The notes: generated by a model not told the origin, from the sequence alone. A DNA stretch of 64,000 nt from Singulisphaera sp. GP187 (GCF_900129635.1 NZ_FSRB01000002.1:124001-188000), one strand, 5' to 3'. Shown: positions 8,820 through 17,455, numbered from the stretch's first letter. Made by a program: numbers and translations.

Positions 8820-9787
8820 CAGATCAGACGGTAGCCCTCGGCACTGAGGGTCGCCTGGTCGGCCACGCTGTAGCGTTCCAGGAGAACTCCCTTCTCATCC
8901 CGCTTCTCATGGATCGGCTTCCAGGTCACCTGGTCCTGGTACAACAACGCGCGGAATTCGCCATCTTCGGAGCGGGTACGAGGCAGGATGCTCAGGAATC
9001 GGCCGCCGTGCTGGTGCAGGTAAGCCATGTTCTCGGCGGTGGCGAGCTTGCAGTCGGCCACATAGAGAAAGTCCCGTCGCCCGGTCAACTGGCACAGCAG
9101 GTCCCAGGTGGCACGATGAGTGCGGTCGTCGGTGGTATTCCCGCTTTCGACGCGGAAGTGAACCGGTACGCCGCCATCGCGAGTGACGGTCAGGACGTAG
9201 AGCAGTTGTTTGAGGTCAGGGCGATGATCCTTGTTGTGCCCCCAGGTAATGGCCTGGGTCTTCTGGCCCCGCATCAGGTCCTCTTGGGCCGCCTCGCGAT
9301 AGTCGCCGTGGAAGGTGATTGTGGTCGAGTCGTTATGGAGTTCGTCCAATGCGACGTTGAACTCCGCCACGGCATGGGTGGCGACGGCCAGGGTGAACGA
9401 GGGGACATTGGCGTCGAAGAGTCGGTCGAGACAACGTCCGACGCGGTCGTCGTTCCAGTGGGGCAGTTGGGCCGGGGTCAGAGCGAACCACTCGGCGGGG
9501 TGGCGACTCGCCCATTGGCCGACGCCATACATGGGTTCACGGGAGACGAGAAGGTTCTTGAGCAAGAGAAGGAGGCCGGTGGAGGTGGCGATCTTTTGGC
9601 GGGCATCCTCGGGGGGAAGGTATTGGCGGAGGAAGTCATCCAGTCGAAGTCGGCGGATGATCCGATCGAGGATGGGAAGGGCGCCGAGCCGGAAGGACTT
9701 GAGGGACTGACCGCCGGTGTGGGCCGCCTCGCCGGGACTGAGATCGGGAGCGGGATTCGACTGGCGCGGTCGTTTTTGTTCTGGCAT
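8812..9787 (-). pseudogene. IS1634-family transposase, N-terminal fragment
   Basis: Carries residues 1-325 of the split IS1634-like transposase, starting at ATG 9787. The family blocks are LHNDSTTITFHGDY (first catalytic Asp), AITWGHNKDHRPDLKQLLY and FLYVADCKLAT (second Asp). Past 8812 the frame runs into IS66 sequence and stops after about 30 foreign residues, so the protein lacks the catalytic Glu and must be inactive. Its other half is 5330-6105. Confidence 0.9.
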
Positions 9788-9935
9788 GGACCATGGCCTC
9801 GAGAGGGATCAAATCGTCCTCGACATGCCCGCGATTGGCGACAGGCGTCGGGTTGTGATTCCCGTCGGCATGATTGTCCGAGAGTCGAGCGGGTCAAGGT
9901 GGAAAATTTTGTTGACTTGCAGAAATAATTACGCC

Positions 9936-9970
9936 TTGACGTAAGTCTAGGCCCGCAAGACTTACGTCAA
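9936..9970. repeat. 13-bp perfect inverted repeat (hairpin)
   Basis: TTGACGTAAGTCT (9936-9948) and AGACTTACGTCAA (9958-9970) pair exactly around a 9-base spacer. It lies 150 bp upstream of the IS1634-like transposase start. There is no T-run after it on either strand, so a terminator is less likely than an operator or an element end. The rest of 9788-10151 contains nothing else I can assign. Confidence 0.7.
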
Positions 9971-10151
9971 AAGCGAATCCTCAAGTTTGACTCCGAAAGG
10001 AGGCAGGGAACGGTTGGGACATTGCCTTGCATGGGAAACAAGCGAAGAATCGATGGGGAACGATCACGATGGGTTGGCGGGACGAGGAGGCGTGATGTGA
10101 GCAAGTCAGTGGCGGAGATCATGGAAGGAGCGGGTCGCGGGAGCCAATACA

Positions 10152-10751
10152 TCAGCGTATGCCAGAAATAGCAGGAGGTGAAAATTCCGAGAAATTGCAG
10201 GCGAGATGTGCGGAACGTATGATGTAACTGCGAATCAGTACATTTACGGCTTTGCAGAAATCCTGAACTTCCGTTGCAGGGAATAGCTTGTCGGCAGTCA
10301 GCCTAATCGCCGTGTCGTTTCGAAAGGTCGCGTAGCCGTCGGAATCGAGCTGTGCGAGTTGCGCCTTTGCGAAATTCTCCAACTGTTTGGGATCGCCCGC
10401 CTTTCCGGGATCATGCAGAAGTATTTTGGTGATAGCCGCCTGAACTAGGTGGTCATCATTCAGTTCGGCCATATCGGCAATTTGTACCTCGCGTGTGTCA
10501 ACGCGTCGCACAATCGTCCTGAGTTCGATTTTGTAGAGCGAATCCCATCGCTCGGATAGCTGTAACTTTAATTCATCAGGCTTACCCATCATCATCGCAT
10601 GCGAGTCAACCGGTATGGCCACCCTGTTCTGAAGCAACTCCACCTGGTATTTCGTCCCATCCAAATCGACCACATAGTTGCTTTCCGGCAGGTTGAGGCT
10701 GAACGGCAGTTCGCCCTGAATTGACCGGCTCAAGCTTAGCGAATCCGTCAT
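10152..10751 (-). CDS. Hypothetical protein, 199 aa
   Basis: The start is set at ATG 10751 (MTDSLSLSRS); the frame could be extended 9 codons to 10778. The protein is soluble, without signal peptide or membrane segment. It has a beta-rich first half (SNYVVDLDGTKYQVELLQNR, QVEL, KIELRTIVRRVD) and a helical second half (LENFAKAQLAQLD, VQDFCKAVNVLIRSY). I recognise no family. Lower GC than the flanking IS66 genes and its place between mobile elements suggest imported accessory DNA. Confidence 0.6.
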   Translation of the reverse strand: MTDSLSLSRSIQGELPFSLNLPESNYVVDLDGTKYQVELLQNRVAIPVDSHAMMMGKPDELKLQLSERWDSLYKIELRTIVRRVDTREVQIADMAELNDDHLVQAAITKILLHDPGKAGDPKQLENFAKAQLAQLDSDGYATFRNDTAIRLTADKLFPATEVQDFCKAVNVLIRSYIIRSAHLACNFSEFSPPAISGIR

Positions 10752-10787
10752 TGTGAAGTTCCTCGCTAAACGGTACAAATTACAACG

Positions 10788-11066
10788 TCAGCACGATTTG
10801 CTGTTCACTGTCAGCTGGAGCTTTTCACGCCGCATTATCATCTCGATCAGCAGCCAGGGCCGCCACCACAGATCGGAGAATTTCGTACTCTTGCCTTGCC
10901 CTTTCACCTGGGATTCGAGCGTCTCACCGGCTTCTTTGTAGCCGCCATGCCCGAACGCCTGGAATAGCCGATCGCAGAAAATTTGTGCTCTGCCCTTTCG
11001 TCGCCCCTGAGGGTACGGGCATAAGCGACGAATTGCTGGATTGAATCCAAGCGAGTATTCACACAA
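10788..11066 (-). pseudogene. Remnant of a restriction-associated DNA methylase N-terminus
   Basis: About 92 codons resembling the N-terminal segment of large class I SAM-dependent restriction methylases: FCDRLFQAFGHGGYKEAG, then LESQVKGQGKSTKFSDL and WWRPWLLIEM. In intact relatives the last part reads roughly FADLLWRPRVLIEMKKRGE and includes a D...ExK nuclease-like site. Here the Lys is replaced (IEMIMRRE) and the frame ends at once, with no methylase motifs after it. I infer a decayed fragment of a second restriction/modification gene. The similarity is from memory of the family and should be searched. Confidence 0.5.
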
Positions 11067-11273
11067 TAACCTTTCTGCTGTATCTTAAATCGCTTGTCAT
11101 CATTTTGGCCGGTAGCATGCCCTTATTCAAGCCGTTCGCTCCGTGTGACGCGATTTTCAACCAGCAAGGTCGTTTCCCCGCTTAGGGAAGCTAATCCAAG
11201 CATGCGTGCAACCAGGTCTCTTGGCAGCATCGGCCGGGTGTGATAGGCTGGAATGTCAAGGAGAACCATCAAG

Positions 11274-11570
11274 ATGACCATACAATTACCCAAAGAGCTG
11301 GTATCGTCCATTGAGGCCGTCGTCCATAGCGGGCGTTTCGCTAAGGTCGATAAGGCGATGGCCGAGGCCGCCCGGCTGCTGCTTCGCAACTATAAGCAGC
11401 CTGTTCGGCCCGTTGCCCCCACCGGTGCCGCCCGGCCAATCGACCCGATTCTGGGCTCCATTGATGCCATGCACGAGGATGGCGAACTCCTTGACGTAAT
11501 CGTTGCCAACGCCTACCAGCGGCGGCGCGAGGATAAAGGGCGGGAATTCGTCCTTTTAACAAGGCCCTGA
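11274..11570 (+). CDS. VapB/ParD-type ribbon-helix-helix antitoxin
   Basis: A 98-aa antitoxin-like protein. The N-terminus MTIQLPKELVSSIEAVV followed by VHSGRFAKVDKAMAEAARLL fits the RHH DNA-binding antitoxins that pair with PIN toxins. ATG 11274 is chosen because AAGGAG lies just before it; the frame is open 7 codons further upstream. The C-terminus (LLDVIVANAYQRRRED) is the toxin-contact region. The last residues overlap the start of the broken toxin frame. Its normal job would be to neutralise VapC and repress the operon. Confidence 0.65.
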   Translation: MTIQLPKELVSSIEAVVHSGRFAKVDKAMAEAARLLLRNYKQPVRPVAPTGAARPIDPILGSIDAMHEDGELLDVIVANAYQRRREDKGREFVLLTRP

Positions 11571-11912
11571 TCGACACTGATATCGCTTCCGAAATCCTTA
11601 AAGGCGTCAATCAGACTGTCAGGGCTAAAGCCATCGCTTACCGGTAGGATCTTGGCGTCCTGACTCTCTCGGCGGTAACGCTGATGGAGATCACGCAAGG
11701 CCACTGCCAAAAGCAGGTCCTGCGGCAACTGCAAACCTTCCTGGCCAGCGTCTCCGTTGAAGAAGTGATCCCCTTCGACCGGGCCGCCGCCGAGCTTGCT
11801 GGCCGTATCGATGGCGAATTGGATGGTCCTCGCCCCAGAGTCTCGGCATCACTCCGGCAACCACACCGATCGCGGCTCCCCGGTTCGCGAGGACTTGAAT
11901 TAAGAATACCCC
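11567..11912 (+). pseudogene. Broken VapC-like PIN-domain toxin
   Basis: Reading in the frame of 11567 gives LIDTDIASEILKG (PIN motif with the acidic pair), then a TAG stop after AKAIAYR at about 11645. In the same frame it continues with LTLSAVTLMEITQGH and FDRAAAELAGRIDGELDG. After that the PIN signature moves to another frame (SLGITPATTPIAA, matching the usual LGIADTxIAA) and back again (GLELRIPHRF). There is also no standard start codon for the first part. One nonsense change plus at least one frameshift therefore inactivate the toxin, leaving the antitoxin alone. No gene follows up to 12087. Confidence 0.7.
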
Positions 11913-12087
11913 ATCGGTTTAAATCACAATTTAATCGATTAATAAATATTTGCATGATAGTTTATTTGCAATTTACTGAAGTTGCGGGATCATCCCGCGG
12001 GGGGGGCGATGCCACCGGAGGAACCGGAATCCAACCGGCCCTCCCTGAATGCCCTTCGAAGTTGCCCTCCCGCGTTCATGATCCCCT

Positions 12088-12925
12088 CTAACGATCGTTG
12101 CCTCGGGCGGGGTGGAACTGCTCGTGGATCTCCCGCGCGCGCTTGCGATCGGCCTCGCTGGGTGGTTTGATTTCCAAGGTGCGCACTTCGCCCGGCCTCA
12201 GGGAGAATTGCTCGACCGGAAGTGAGATGGAAACGCCTTCCCCCATCGCCAACGACCGGGACAGGGCGATTTCGCCCGCTGGGACTTGGACCTCAACCGG
12301 ATTACCCGTCGTGGCAATCGAAGCGACCCGTACTCCAGGCGCGCTGGGCTTGAGGCCGACCGGCCTGATCCCGACGTTGGCATTCTGGTCGGCAACGTCC
12401 CCCGTACTGTTGAAGGTCAGTGCTGCCCAGGGTTGAAGTCGGATCAGATCGGCTTTTTGGGCCCCGGCTTGGATGGCGAATCCGGAGGGGTGCAGAATCA
12501 TCAAGAGGTCGTCATCATCCTTGGGATACACGACGAAATGGCCGTTCTCATCCGTGGGTGACCACTGCTCGTCGTACGGGTCGCGCAACTGAGTGCCGGC
12601 CAGCGACACGTCCAAGGCGGCGAACGGGCCGGCCGTGGTTGGCAGCACGATCACTTGCGCCGCCCGGGCCGCCTCCCCTTGCGGCGTGATGACCTGCCCG
12701 GGTCGTGCCTGGCGGGGATCCGGGCGCAGGTCAGCGGCGGTGCGAATGGCGTCGTAACGCGCGCTGCCCCGTGGCGAAATACTGGCGAAGGTCACCCCCA
12801 CGGGCTCGAAAAGCTCGGGATAGAGCTTCATCACCCGGTCATGGTAATCCCGCCGGCCGTCCGTTCGTTCGAGTCCGTTCGTGGTCGAAAAGGTCGCCCG
12901 GAACGGACCGGATTTCCGGATCGTA
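12088..12925 (-). pseudogene. M56/BlaR1-like protease gene, C-terminal part
   Basis: The displaced 3' part of the gene that begins at 16927. After IS66 copy 2 the frame resumes as TIRKSGPFRATFS and runs 277 codons to the stop at 12088. The residues form an extracytoplasmic sensor-like region with a beta-sandwich look (TDENGHFVVYPKDDDDLL, ITPQGEAARAAQVIVLPT, PAGEIALSRSLAMGEG), similar to carboxypeptidase-regulatory-like repeats found in planctomycete M56 proteins. Rejoined with the N-terminal part it would give 712 aa. It has no start of its own. Confidence 0.8.
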
Positions 12926-13122
12926 GTGTGCGTCCGGCGGACCACGTCCCCCTTGGCAATTGGCCGAGGGGCCTTGGCCAATTTGGTGACCGTCGGTTGG
13001 AACCCCACGCGGTGTCATGATCCGGCGTCAGCAGACGCGACGCGCTCTCCAACCCGTGTCGAGCCTGGCCCGAACTCCGCGGTGGGAGCGTGCCGCGTTT
13101 CGAGTGCCGGCGGGAGCCGTTG

Positions 13123-14781
13123 TCAGCTCGGGGAACCGTCGGCGATGGGACCCTCTGGGGTCGCCGGAGGATCGGCGACTTGGGGAGGCGACCAACGGTC
13201 GGGGAGAAGGTCGGCCAGATTCTCTTTGGGAAGGGTCGGCAACCGGGACAGCACGTCACGCAAGTAGACGAACGGGTCATGACCGTGACGCTGGCAACTC
13301 GACACCACGCTGAATAACACAGCCATCGTCTTCCCGCCGGTCTCACTGCCGGTGAAAAGCCAATTCTTTCGTCCAGTCGCAATCGTTTTCATGTGTTGCT
13401 CGGCTACGTTGTTGTCGATCGAAAGGTAGCCCGAGCTGGTGTACCGTTTCAACGCCTCCCAGTGGTTCTCCATGTAACCGATTGCGCCTCCCATCGGACT
13501 CTTGGGGAGCACCTGCGGTCGCTCCTCCTTCAGCCACTTCTCGAGGCGCTCCCAAACTGACACCGCCCGCTCCTGGCGGACCCGCAGCCGAATCGCGGCC
13601 CGCGTCGGCTCGTCGGCGTCCTCGGGCAGCTTGGCGAGCTCCGCTTTGATCCCCTTCTCGATCGCGTAGAGCTGGCGGTAGTAGGCCAGGGCCGTACTCG
13701 CTCGCGCCAGGTCCGTCTTCTGCGCCTCGACGAACTTGCGGCGGGCGTGGGCGTTGCAACCCACCTCCACGACGTTGCCGCCCGCGTAGATGCCGTCGTA
13801 GCCGCTGAAGGCATCAGCCTGCAAATAACCGCGAAAACCCTTGAGAAACAGACTCGGACCGTCTCGCTTGCGGCTCCTCGTGAAATCAAAAACATTGTAA
13901 GGATAAAGATAATCGCCGAAGTAGATCCAGAGCCGGGCCAAGGCCTTAATCTTTCGCTCCGAGTCCCGCAGCTTCACCGAGGTGTCGTCGGTGTGAATCG
14001 TGCCGCACAACAGGATCAATGTCTTCATCAGGTCGTAGAGCGGCTCGAGAGTTTGGGCGGCGCCGGCCATCCAGTCGCAGAGGGTTGAGCGTGACAGCTC
14101 CACCCCTTGCCGGGCCAGGCGGCGTTCCTGGCGATGGAGCGGAATATGATCGGCATACTTTTCCGTGATCACATGAGCGAGCAATCCCGGTCCAGGCAAG
14201 CCCTTGGAGATCGGCTGGGCTGGCTTGCCGGCGGTGACGACTTGACCTTCGCAGTGCGGGCAGGCGTAAATGCAGCGCACGTGCTCGACCACGAACAGGG
14301 TCGCCGGCACGTAGTCGAGCTGCTCGCTGCGTTCGGCGCTGATCTGGGCCCGGGTCTCGCCGCATTGCGGACAGCGGCGTTCGGCTTCGGTCAACTCATA
14401 GACCCGAGGCTCGCGGCGGAGGTCCTTGGGCAAGGGCCTGCGGCCGTGGGGGCGTGCCTTCTTCGCGGGGGTCGCTCCCGGTTCGGACTCGGGTGGGACC
14501 GCGTCGCCGGTGGCCGCGGGTTCCGGTTCCGGGGCGAGCGGCTCGAAGGCGTCGGGGATGAGCAGCGGCTGATTGGGGTCGAAGCGTTCGGTGCGTGGGC
14601 CGTAGATCCGCCGCAAGAGGAGGTCAAGGCGATGCTGCAATTCCTCGTTCTGACGCCGTGTGTCGCGGAGGGCGGCGAGCAGTTCGATGATCATCTGCTG
14701 GAGGAAGGCGGGATCACTGGGTAACGTCGCCGTGGGATCGGCAGGGGTCTCAGGAGTGATGGGGCGGGCGTCTGCGCTCAT
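13123..14781 (-). CDS. tnpC: IS66 transposase TnpC, copy 2
   Basis: A 552-aa DDE transposase with zinc-finger Cys pairs (CPQCGE, CPHCEG), the IHTDDTSVK catalytic block and the DNNVAEQHMK C-terminal block. Only two residues differ from copy 1 (TLEPLYDL and IEKGIKAE here). Full length, presumably functional, and able to act on the ends of both copies. Confidence 0.97.
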   Translation of the reverse strand: MSADARPITPETPADPTATLPSDPAFLQQMIIELLAALRDTRRQNEELQHRLDLLLRRIYGPRTERFDPNQPLLIPDAFEPLAPEPEPAATGDAVPPESEPGATPAKKARPHGRRPLPKDLRREPRVYELTEAERRCPQCGETRAQISAERSEQLDYVPATLFVVEHVRCIYACPHCEGQVVTAGKPAQPISKGLPGPGLLAHVITEKYADHIPLHRQERRLARQGVELSRSTLCDWMAGAAQTLEPLYDLMKTLILLCGTIHTDDTSVKLRDSERKIKALARLWIYFGDYLYPYNVFDFTRSRKRDGPSLFLKGFRGYLQADAFSGYDGIYAGGNVVEVGCNAHARRKFVEAQKTDLARASTALAYYRQLYAIEKGIKAELAKLPEDADEPTRAAIRLRVRQERAVSVWERLEKWLKEERPQVLPKSPMGGAIGYMENHWEALKRYTSSGYLSIDNNVAEQHMKTIATGRKNWLFTGSETGGKTMAVLFSVVSSCQRHGHDPFVYLRDVLSRLPTLPKENLADLLPDRWSPPQVADPPATPEGPIADGSPS

Positions 14782-14849
14782 GCCCTCTTAGACGCATGAG
14801 GTTCTTATATTATTCGATGATTCTTTGGAAAAACTCGGCGGCCGGGAAC

Positions 14850-15218
14850 TCACACCGTAGCTCTGGGGACGGGTCGGTGATAGCGTTTGCCGCGTTTCAC
14901 ACTCGAAAGATCGATCCCTTCGAGGAGCATGACGAGGTCCGCAGCGCGGACCTCGACGCGGGGCTGAGCCTCCGGAGACGGCGGAAAGCGGAAGGTGCCG
15001 GCTTCCAATCGCTTGTACCAGATCGCGTATCCGTCCTCCTCCCAGATCAAGAGCTTGATGCGGTCGGCGGCCTTGTTGCGGAAGACGAAGACGTCTCCCG
15101 AGAGCGGATCGCCCTGGAGCCCTTCGCGGACCAAGGCCGCCAAACTGTCGAACGATTTTCGCAGATCGACCGGCTGCGCCGCGAGCCAGATCCGGACAGT
15201 CGGAGCCAAGCTCACCAT
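14850..15218 (-). CDS. tnpB: IS66 accessory protein TnpB, copy 2
   Basis: 122 aa with QPVDLRKSFDSLAALV and the KRLEAGTFRFP segment. It differs from copy 1 at FPPSPEAQPRVEVR. It overlaps tnpA by 7 nt and is separated from tnpC by 68 bp. Confidence 0.95.
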   Translation of the reverse strand: MVSLAPTVRIWLAAQPVDLRKSFDSLAALVREGLQGDPLSGDVFVFRNKAADRIKLLIWEEDGYAIWYKRLEAGTFRFPPSPEAQPRVEVRAADLVMLLEGIDLSSVKRGKRYHRPVPRATV

Positions 15219-15550
15219 GACCGCCCTCCGGCTTCGAGCAGTTCAACGACTTGCACGAGGGTCTGGGGATCGAACCCGGCCCCGACCCGCAAGCAGCGTC
15301 CGTTGGCCAGCACGACCTCGATGCTCCCGGCGGGTGACTCAGCCTTGTCGGCGAGCACATGTACGGGGAGAAACGCGGGCTTGGGCTGGTCACGCCGCTG
15401 GAGTTCCCTCCGCCACCAATAAAACGACGGCACGCTCACGCCCTCAGCCAGGCAGAACGCCCGGACGGACAGTCCACCCTGCTTCCACCGGGCCAGAACC
15501 AGTCGCCAGTACGGCTCCCGGCCCTTGCCCGATCCTGCCACTCGGCCCAT
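15212..15550 (-). CDS. tnpA: IS66 accessory protein TnpA, copy 2
   Basis: 112 aa, HTH core GLSVRAFCLAEGVSVPSFYW. The N-terminal variants relative to copy 1 (GK for RN, QG for RS, V for A) cluster at the 5' end, whereas the rest of the protein is identical. Confidence 0.93.
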   Translation of the reverse strand: MGRVAGSGKGREPYWRLVLARWKQGGLSVRAFCLAEGVSVPSFYWWRRELQRRDQPKPAFLPVHVLADKAESPAGSIEVVLANGRCLRVGAGFDPQTLVQVVELLEAGGRSW

Positions 15551-15619
15551 CGTTCACCCCCTTTCGGCCATGCACCGATCGTAGCATGGGCCGCAAGAAG
15601 GGGTTCACCGGACGCACAC

Positions 15620-16927
15620 GATCGTACGCAGACGCTTGACTACCTCGTCCCAGGTGACGATTTCGTCACCCCACAAGATCACATGTTTGCTTAATATGAC
15701 ATTCGGCGATTCCGCCTTGGGCTGAGAAACCTCGCTTTGAGCTGCGGACTGGGGCCGACTCGCATCCTTCGCTTCCGCTTGCGGTGGGCTTGCGGCGGGG
15801 GCCCAGGCCTGCACGAGCAACGGGGTCAGCGCCACGAGGATAAGGACGGACAGGAAAAAGGACCAGCCGGCCCGACTGAGGCGGAGCATCGGCCGATCGT
15901 CGCGGGCGAGCAGGCGGAGGACCCGGCGTTTGAACTCCGACTCGTCGGCGCCCCAGGCGGCGAGACCCACACCCGACTCGCCGATCCGGGTGCGGCGAAG
16001 GGCCCACGAGAGCTCGGCCATCCGCACGAGCGCGTCGGCGTAGTGGACGCGTTGCCAACCCGCCGCGAGCACCAGGTCGTCGGCCGCAAGCTCGCGTTCC
16101 GTGCTGATGCGATGGCTGACGAACCAGACGGCCGGATGAAAGAAGAGCACGGCCTCGGCCAAGCGCTGAACCAGGTTCACCACCAGGTCGAACCGGCGAA
16201 TGTGCGCCAACTCGTGCGCCAGCAAGGCCTGCAATTGATCGGGCGACAGCCCCGACGCCAGCGCGGCCGGCAAGAGAATCACCGGCCTCAAAAGCCCCAC
16301 GACGATCGGCACCGAGATTCGCTCGCAAAAAGCGACCGCCGGAGCGACCTTGATCCCCATCCGCCGAATCTCCAGGCCGATCAGCGTCAGGAGTGGCTCA
16401 TCCTCCACGGGGACGGCCGATCGCGTCAATTGCCGACCCCCTTGCAAGGCCAGGATCAAACGAAGCGTCATCAGCGCCACGCCGAGGAAATAGCCCGCCA
16501 TCACGGACGGTGCGAACGGAGCCAGCCAGGACCAAGTCCGGCCCGCCCAGGACGGCCACCACCCAACGCGGCGCGGCAGAGAAGAAGTAACGGCCTGCGG
16601 CCCCTGATCGACGACCGCCCTGGCTTCCAACGCCTCCTGAGGCGAGTCGGCGTCCGAGCGACCGGCCGTACGCAACGCCGACGACCGCGGCCCCGGTTCA
16701 CCCGATCCCGGGACAGCCACCAGCGCAAACGTCACCGGCAGGCAGCCCGCCATCACGACCAACGCGGCGACATCGAACGCGTACCGAACCTGGGCCGACG
16801 CTCGCTTCAACGTTCGACCCGCGAGCATGACCACCAGGGCCACCGCACAGCCTTGCCAAAGAAAGTGCGACAACGCCTGCACCAGGCGCAGGGCCATCGA
16901 CTCATCAAACCAATAAAACGGGTTCAT
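15620..16927 (-). pseudogene. M56/BlaR1-like membrane metalloprotease, N-terminal part
   Basis: Encodes residues 1-436 of an M56-family sensor protease. Transmembrane helices lie near residues 15-36, 52-72, 140-160 and about 365-385. The zinc site is HELAH (238-242) with the third ligand in ERELAAD (Glu279/Asp283). In BlaR1-type systems such a protein senses an external signal and cleaves the partner repressor. ATG 16927 is preceded by GAGGAG. The protease domain is complete, but IS66 copy 2 removes the C-terminal sensor region and replaces it with VCVR and a stop, so signalling is probably lost. The gene lies downstream of blaI, presumably in one operon. Confidence 0.88.
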
Positions 16928-17014
16928 CAGAATTCTCCTCGTGAGGATCGAATTCGCGGCGTTTCGGGCATTGCGGACGGAATTGAAGGCGGGCGCGTTC
17001 GACTCGAGGGGCCG

Positions 17015-17404
17015 TTACGAATCTTTCAACTTGCGGTCGATGATCTGTCGCAATTCCTTGAGTTCTTCATAATTGACGCTTTTTACGTCAAACAACTTGA
17101 GCAAGATGGCCGCCGTTGATCCACTGAAGACCCGGTCCAGAACGTCGCCCAAGACACGGCCGGAAACCTCATCCTCGGTGATCCGAGGCGAGAACAGGAA
17201 CGAGTTGCCTTGCTTGGTGCGCTCCAAGTACTTCTTATCCACCATGGTGTTGAGCGTCGTAATGACCGACGTCTTGGCCAGATCCCGGCCGTCGCCCGCC
17301 AACGCCTCCTTCACCTCACGGGCCAGCCGCGGCGACTGCTGCCACAGCACCTGCAGAATCTGAAGTTCCAAAGTCGTTGGATACTTCGAAGCCGGTCGAA
17401 CCAT
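17015..17404 (-). CDS. blaI: BlaI/MecI/CopY-family transcriptional repressor
   Basis: A 129-aa winged-helix repressor. PTTLELQILQVLWQQSPRLA and TSVITTLNTMVDKKYLER are the typical N-terminal helices and recognition helix, and the C-terminal half is the dimerisation helix region. The frame extends upstream to 17557, but ATG 17404 is the family's normal start and the promoter at 17447-17476 lies inside the longer frame. It is followed 87 bp later by the M56 gene, the standard BlaI-BlaR1 pairing. Regulation is probably autogenous through the two 16-bp sites upstream. Because its protease partner is broken, repression may be permanent. Confidence 0.9.
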   Translation of the reverse strand: MVRPASKYPTTLELQILQVLWQQSPRLAREVKEALAGDGRDLAKTSVITTLNTMVDKKYLERTKQGNSFLFSPRITEDEVSGRVLGDVLDRVFSGSTAAILLKLFDVKSVNYEELKELRQIIDRKLKDS

Positions 17405-17439
17405 CGAGCGTCTCCCGCCAAACCCATCGATCTGTATCC

Positions 17440-17455
17440 GTCTAGTTTTATAGAC
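17440..17455. promoter_or_regulatory. Candidate BlaI operator 1 (GTCTAGTTTTATAGAC)
   Basis: A near-palindrome, GTCTAG-N4-ATAGAC with one mismatch between arms. It covers the -10 box of the blaI promoter, so a bound repressor would block transcription. It shares its arms with the site at 17485, exactly 45 bp away. Confidence 0.65.

Larger units (their letters stand above)
5330..9787 (-). mobile_element. IS1634-like insertion sequence, split by an IS66 insertion
   Basis: The span covers the two halves of one DDE transposase gene (see the two pseudogene entries) with a complete IS66 element nested inside. Once IS66 and one target copy are removed, the frame runs unbroken for 583 codons. The element's own terminal repeats and target duplication could not be resolved: the flanks near 5295-5330 and 9790-9935 show only a weak match (ATTATCTCCG versus ATTATTTCTG), so these limits are those of the gene rather than the element. 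Confidence 0.7.
12926..15619 (-). mobile_element. IS66-family insertion sequence, copy 2 (complete, 2694 bp)
   Basis: The same element as copy 1 in the opposite orientation, with terminal repeats GTGTGCGTCCGG at both ends. The direct flanking repeat is GATCGTA (12919-12925 and 15620-15626), 7 bp rather than the usual 8; the host gene's frame rejoins perfectly if exactly 7 bp were duplicated. All three genes are intact. It interrupts an M56 protease gene. The separate flanking duplications of copies 1 and 2 show two independent insertions, so together they do not form a composite transposon. Confidence 0.96.

Noticed and set aside
8729..9928. A 399-codon open frame on the plus strand
   Set aside because: It is the antisense shadow of the IS1634-like transposase fragment and crosses the IS66 boundary; composition has no domain-like pattern.
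14107..14724. A 205-codon frame opposite tnpC of IS66 copy 2
   Set aside because: It is mirrored by an identical antisense frame in copy 1 (6938-7630) and is a shadow of tnpC.
6114..15619. Composite transposon formed by the two IS66 copies
   Set aside because: Each copy has its own different flanking duplication (TGTGACAC and GATCGTA), so they inserted independently.
15737..17119. A 460-codon frame antisense to the M56 and blaI genes
   Set aside because: Shadow frame, rich in Arg, His and Gln, running across two real genes on the other strand.
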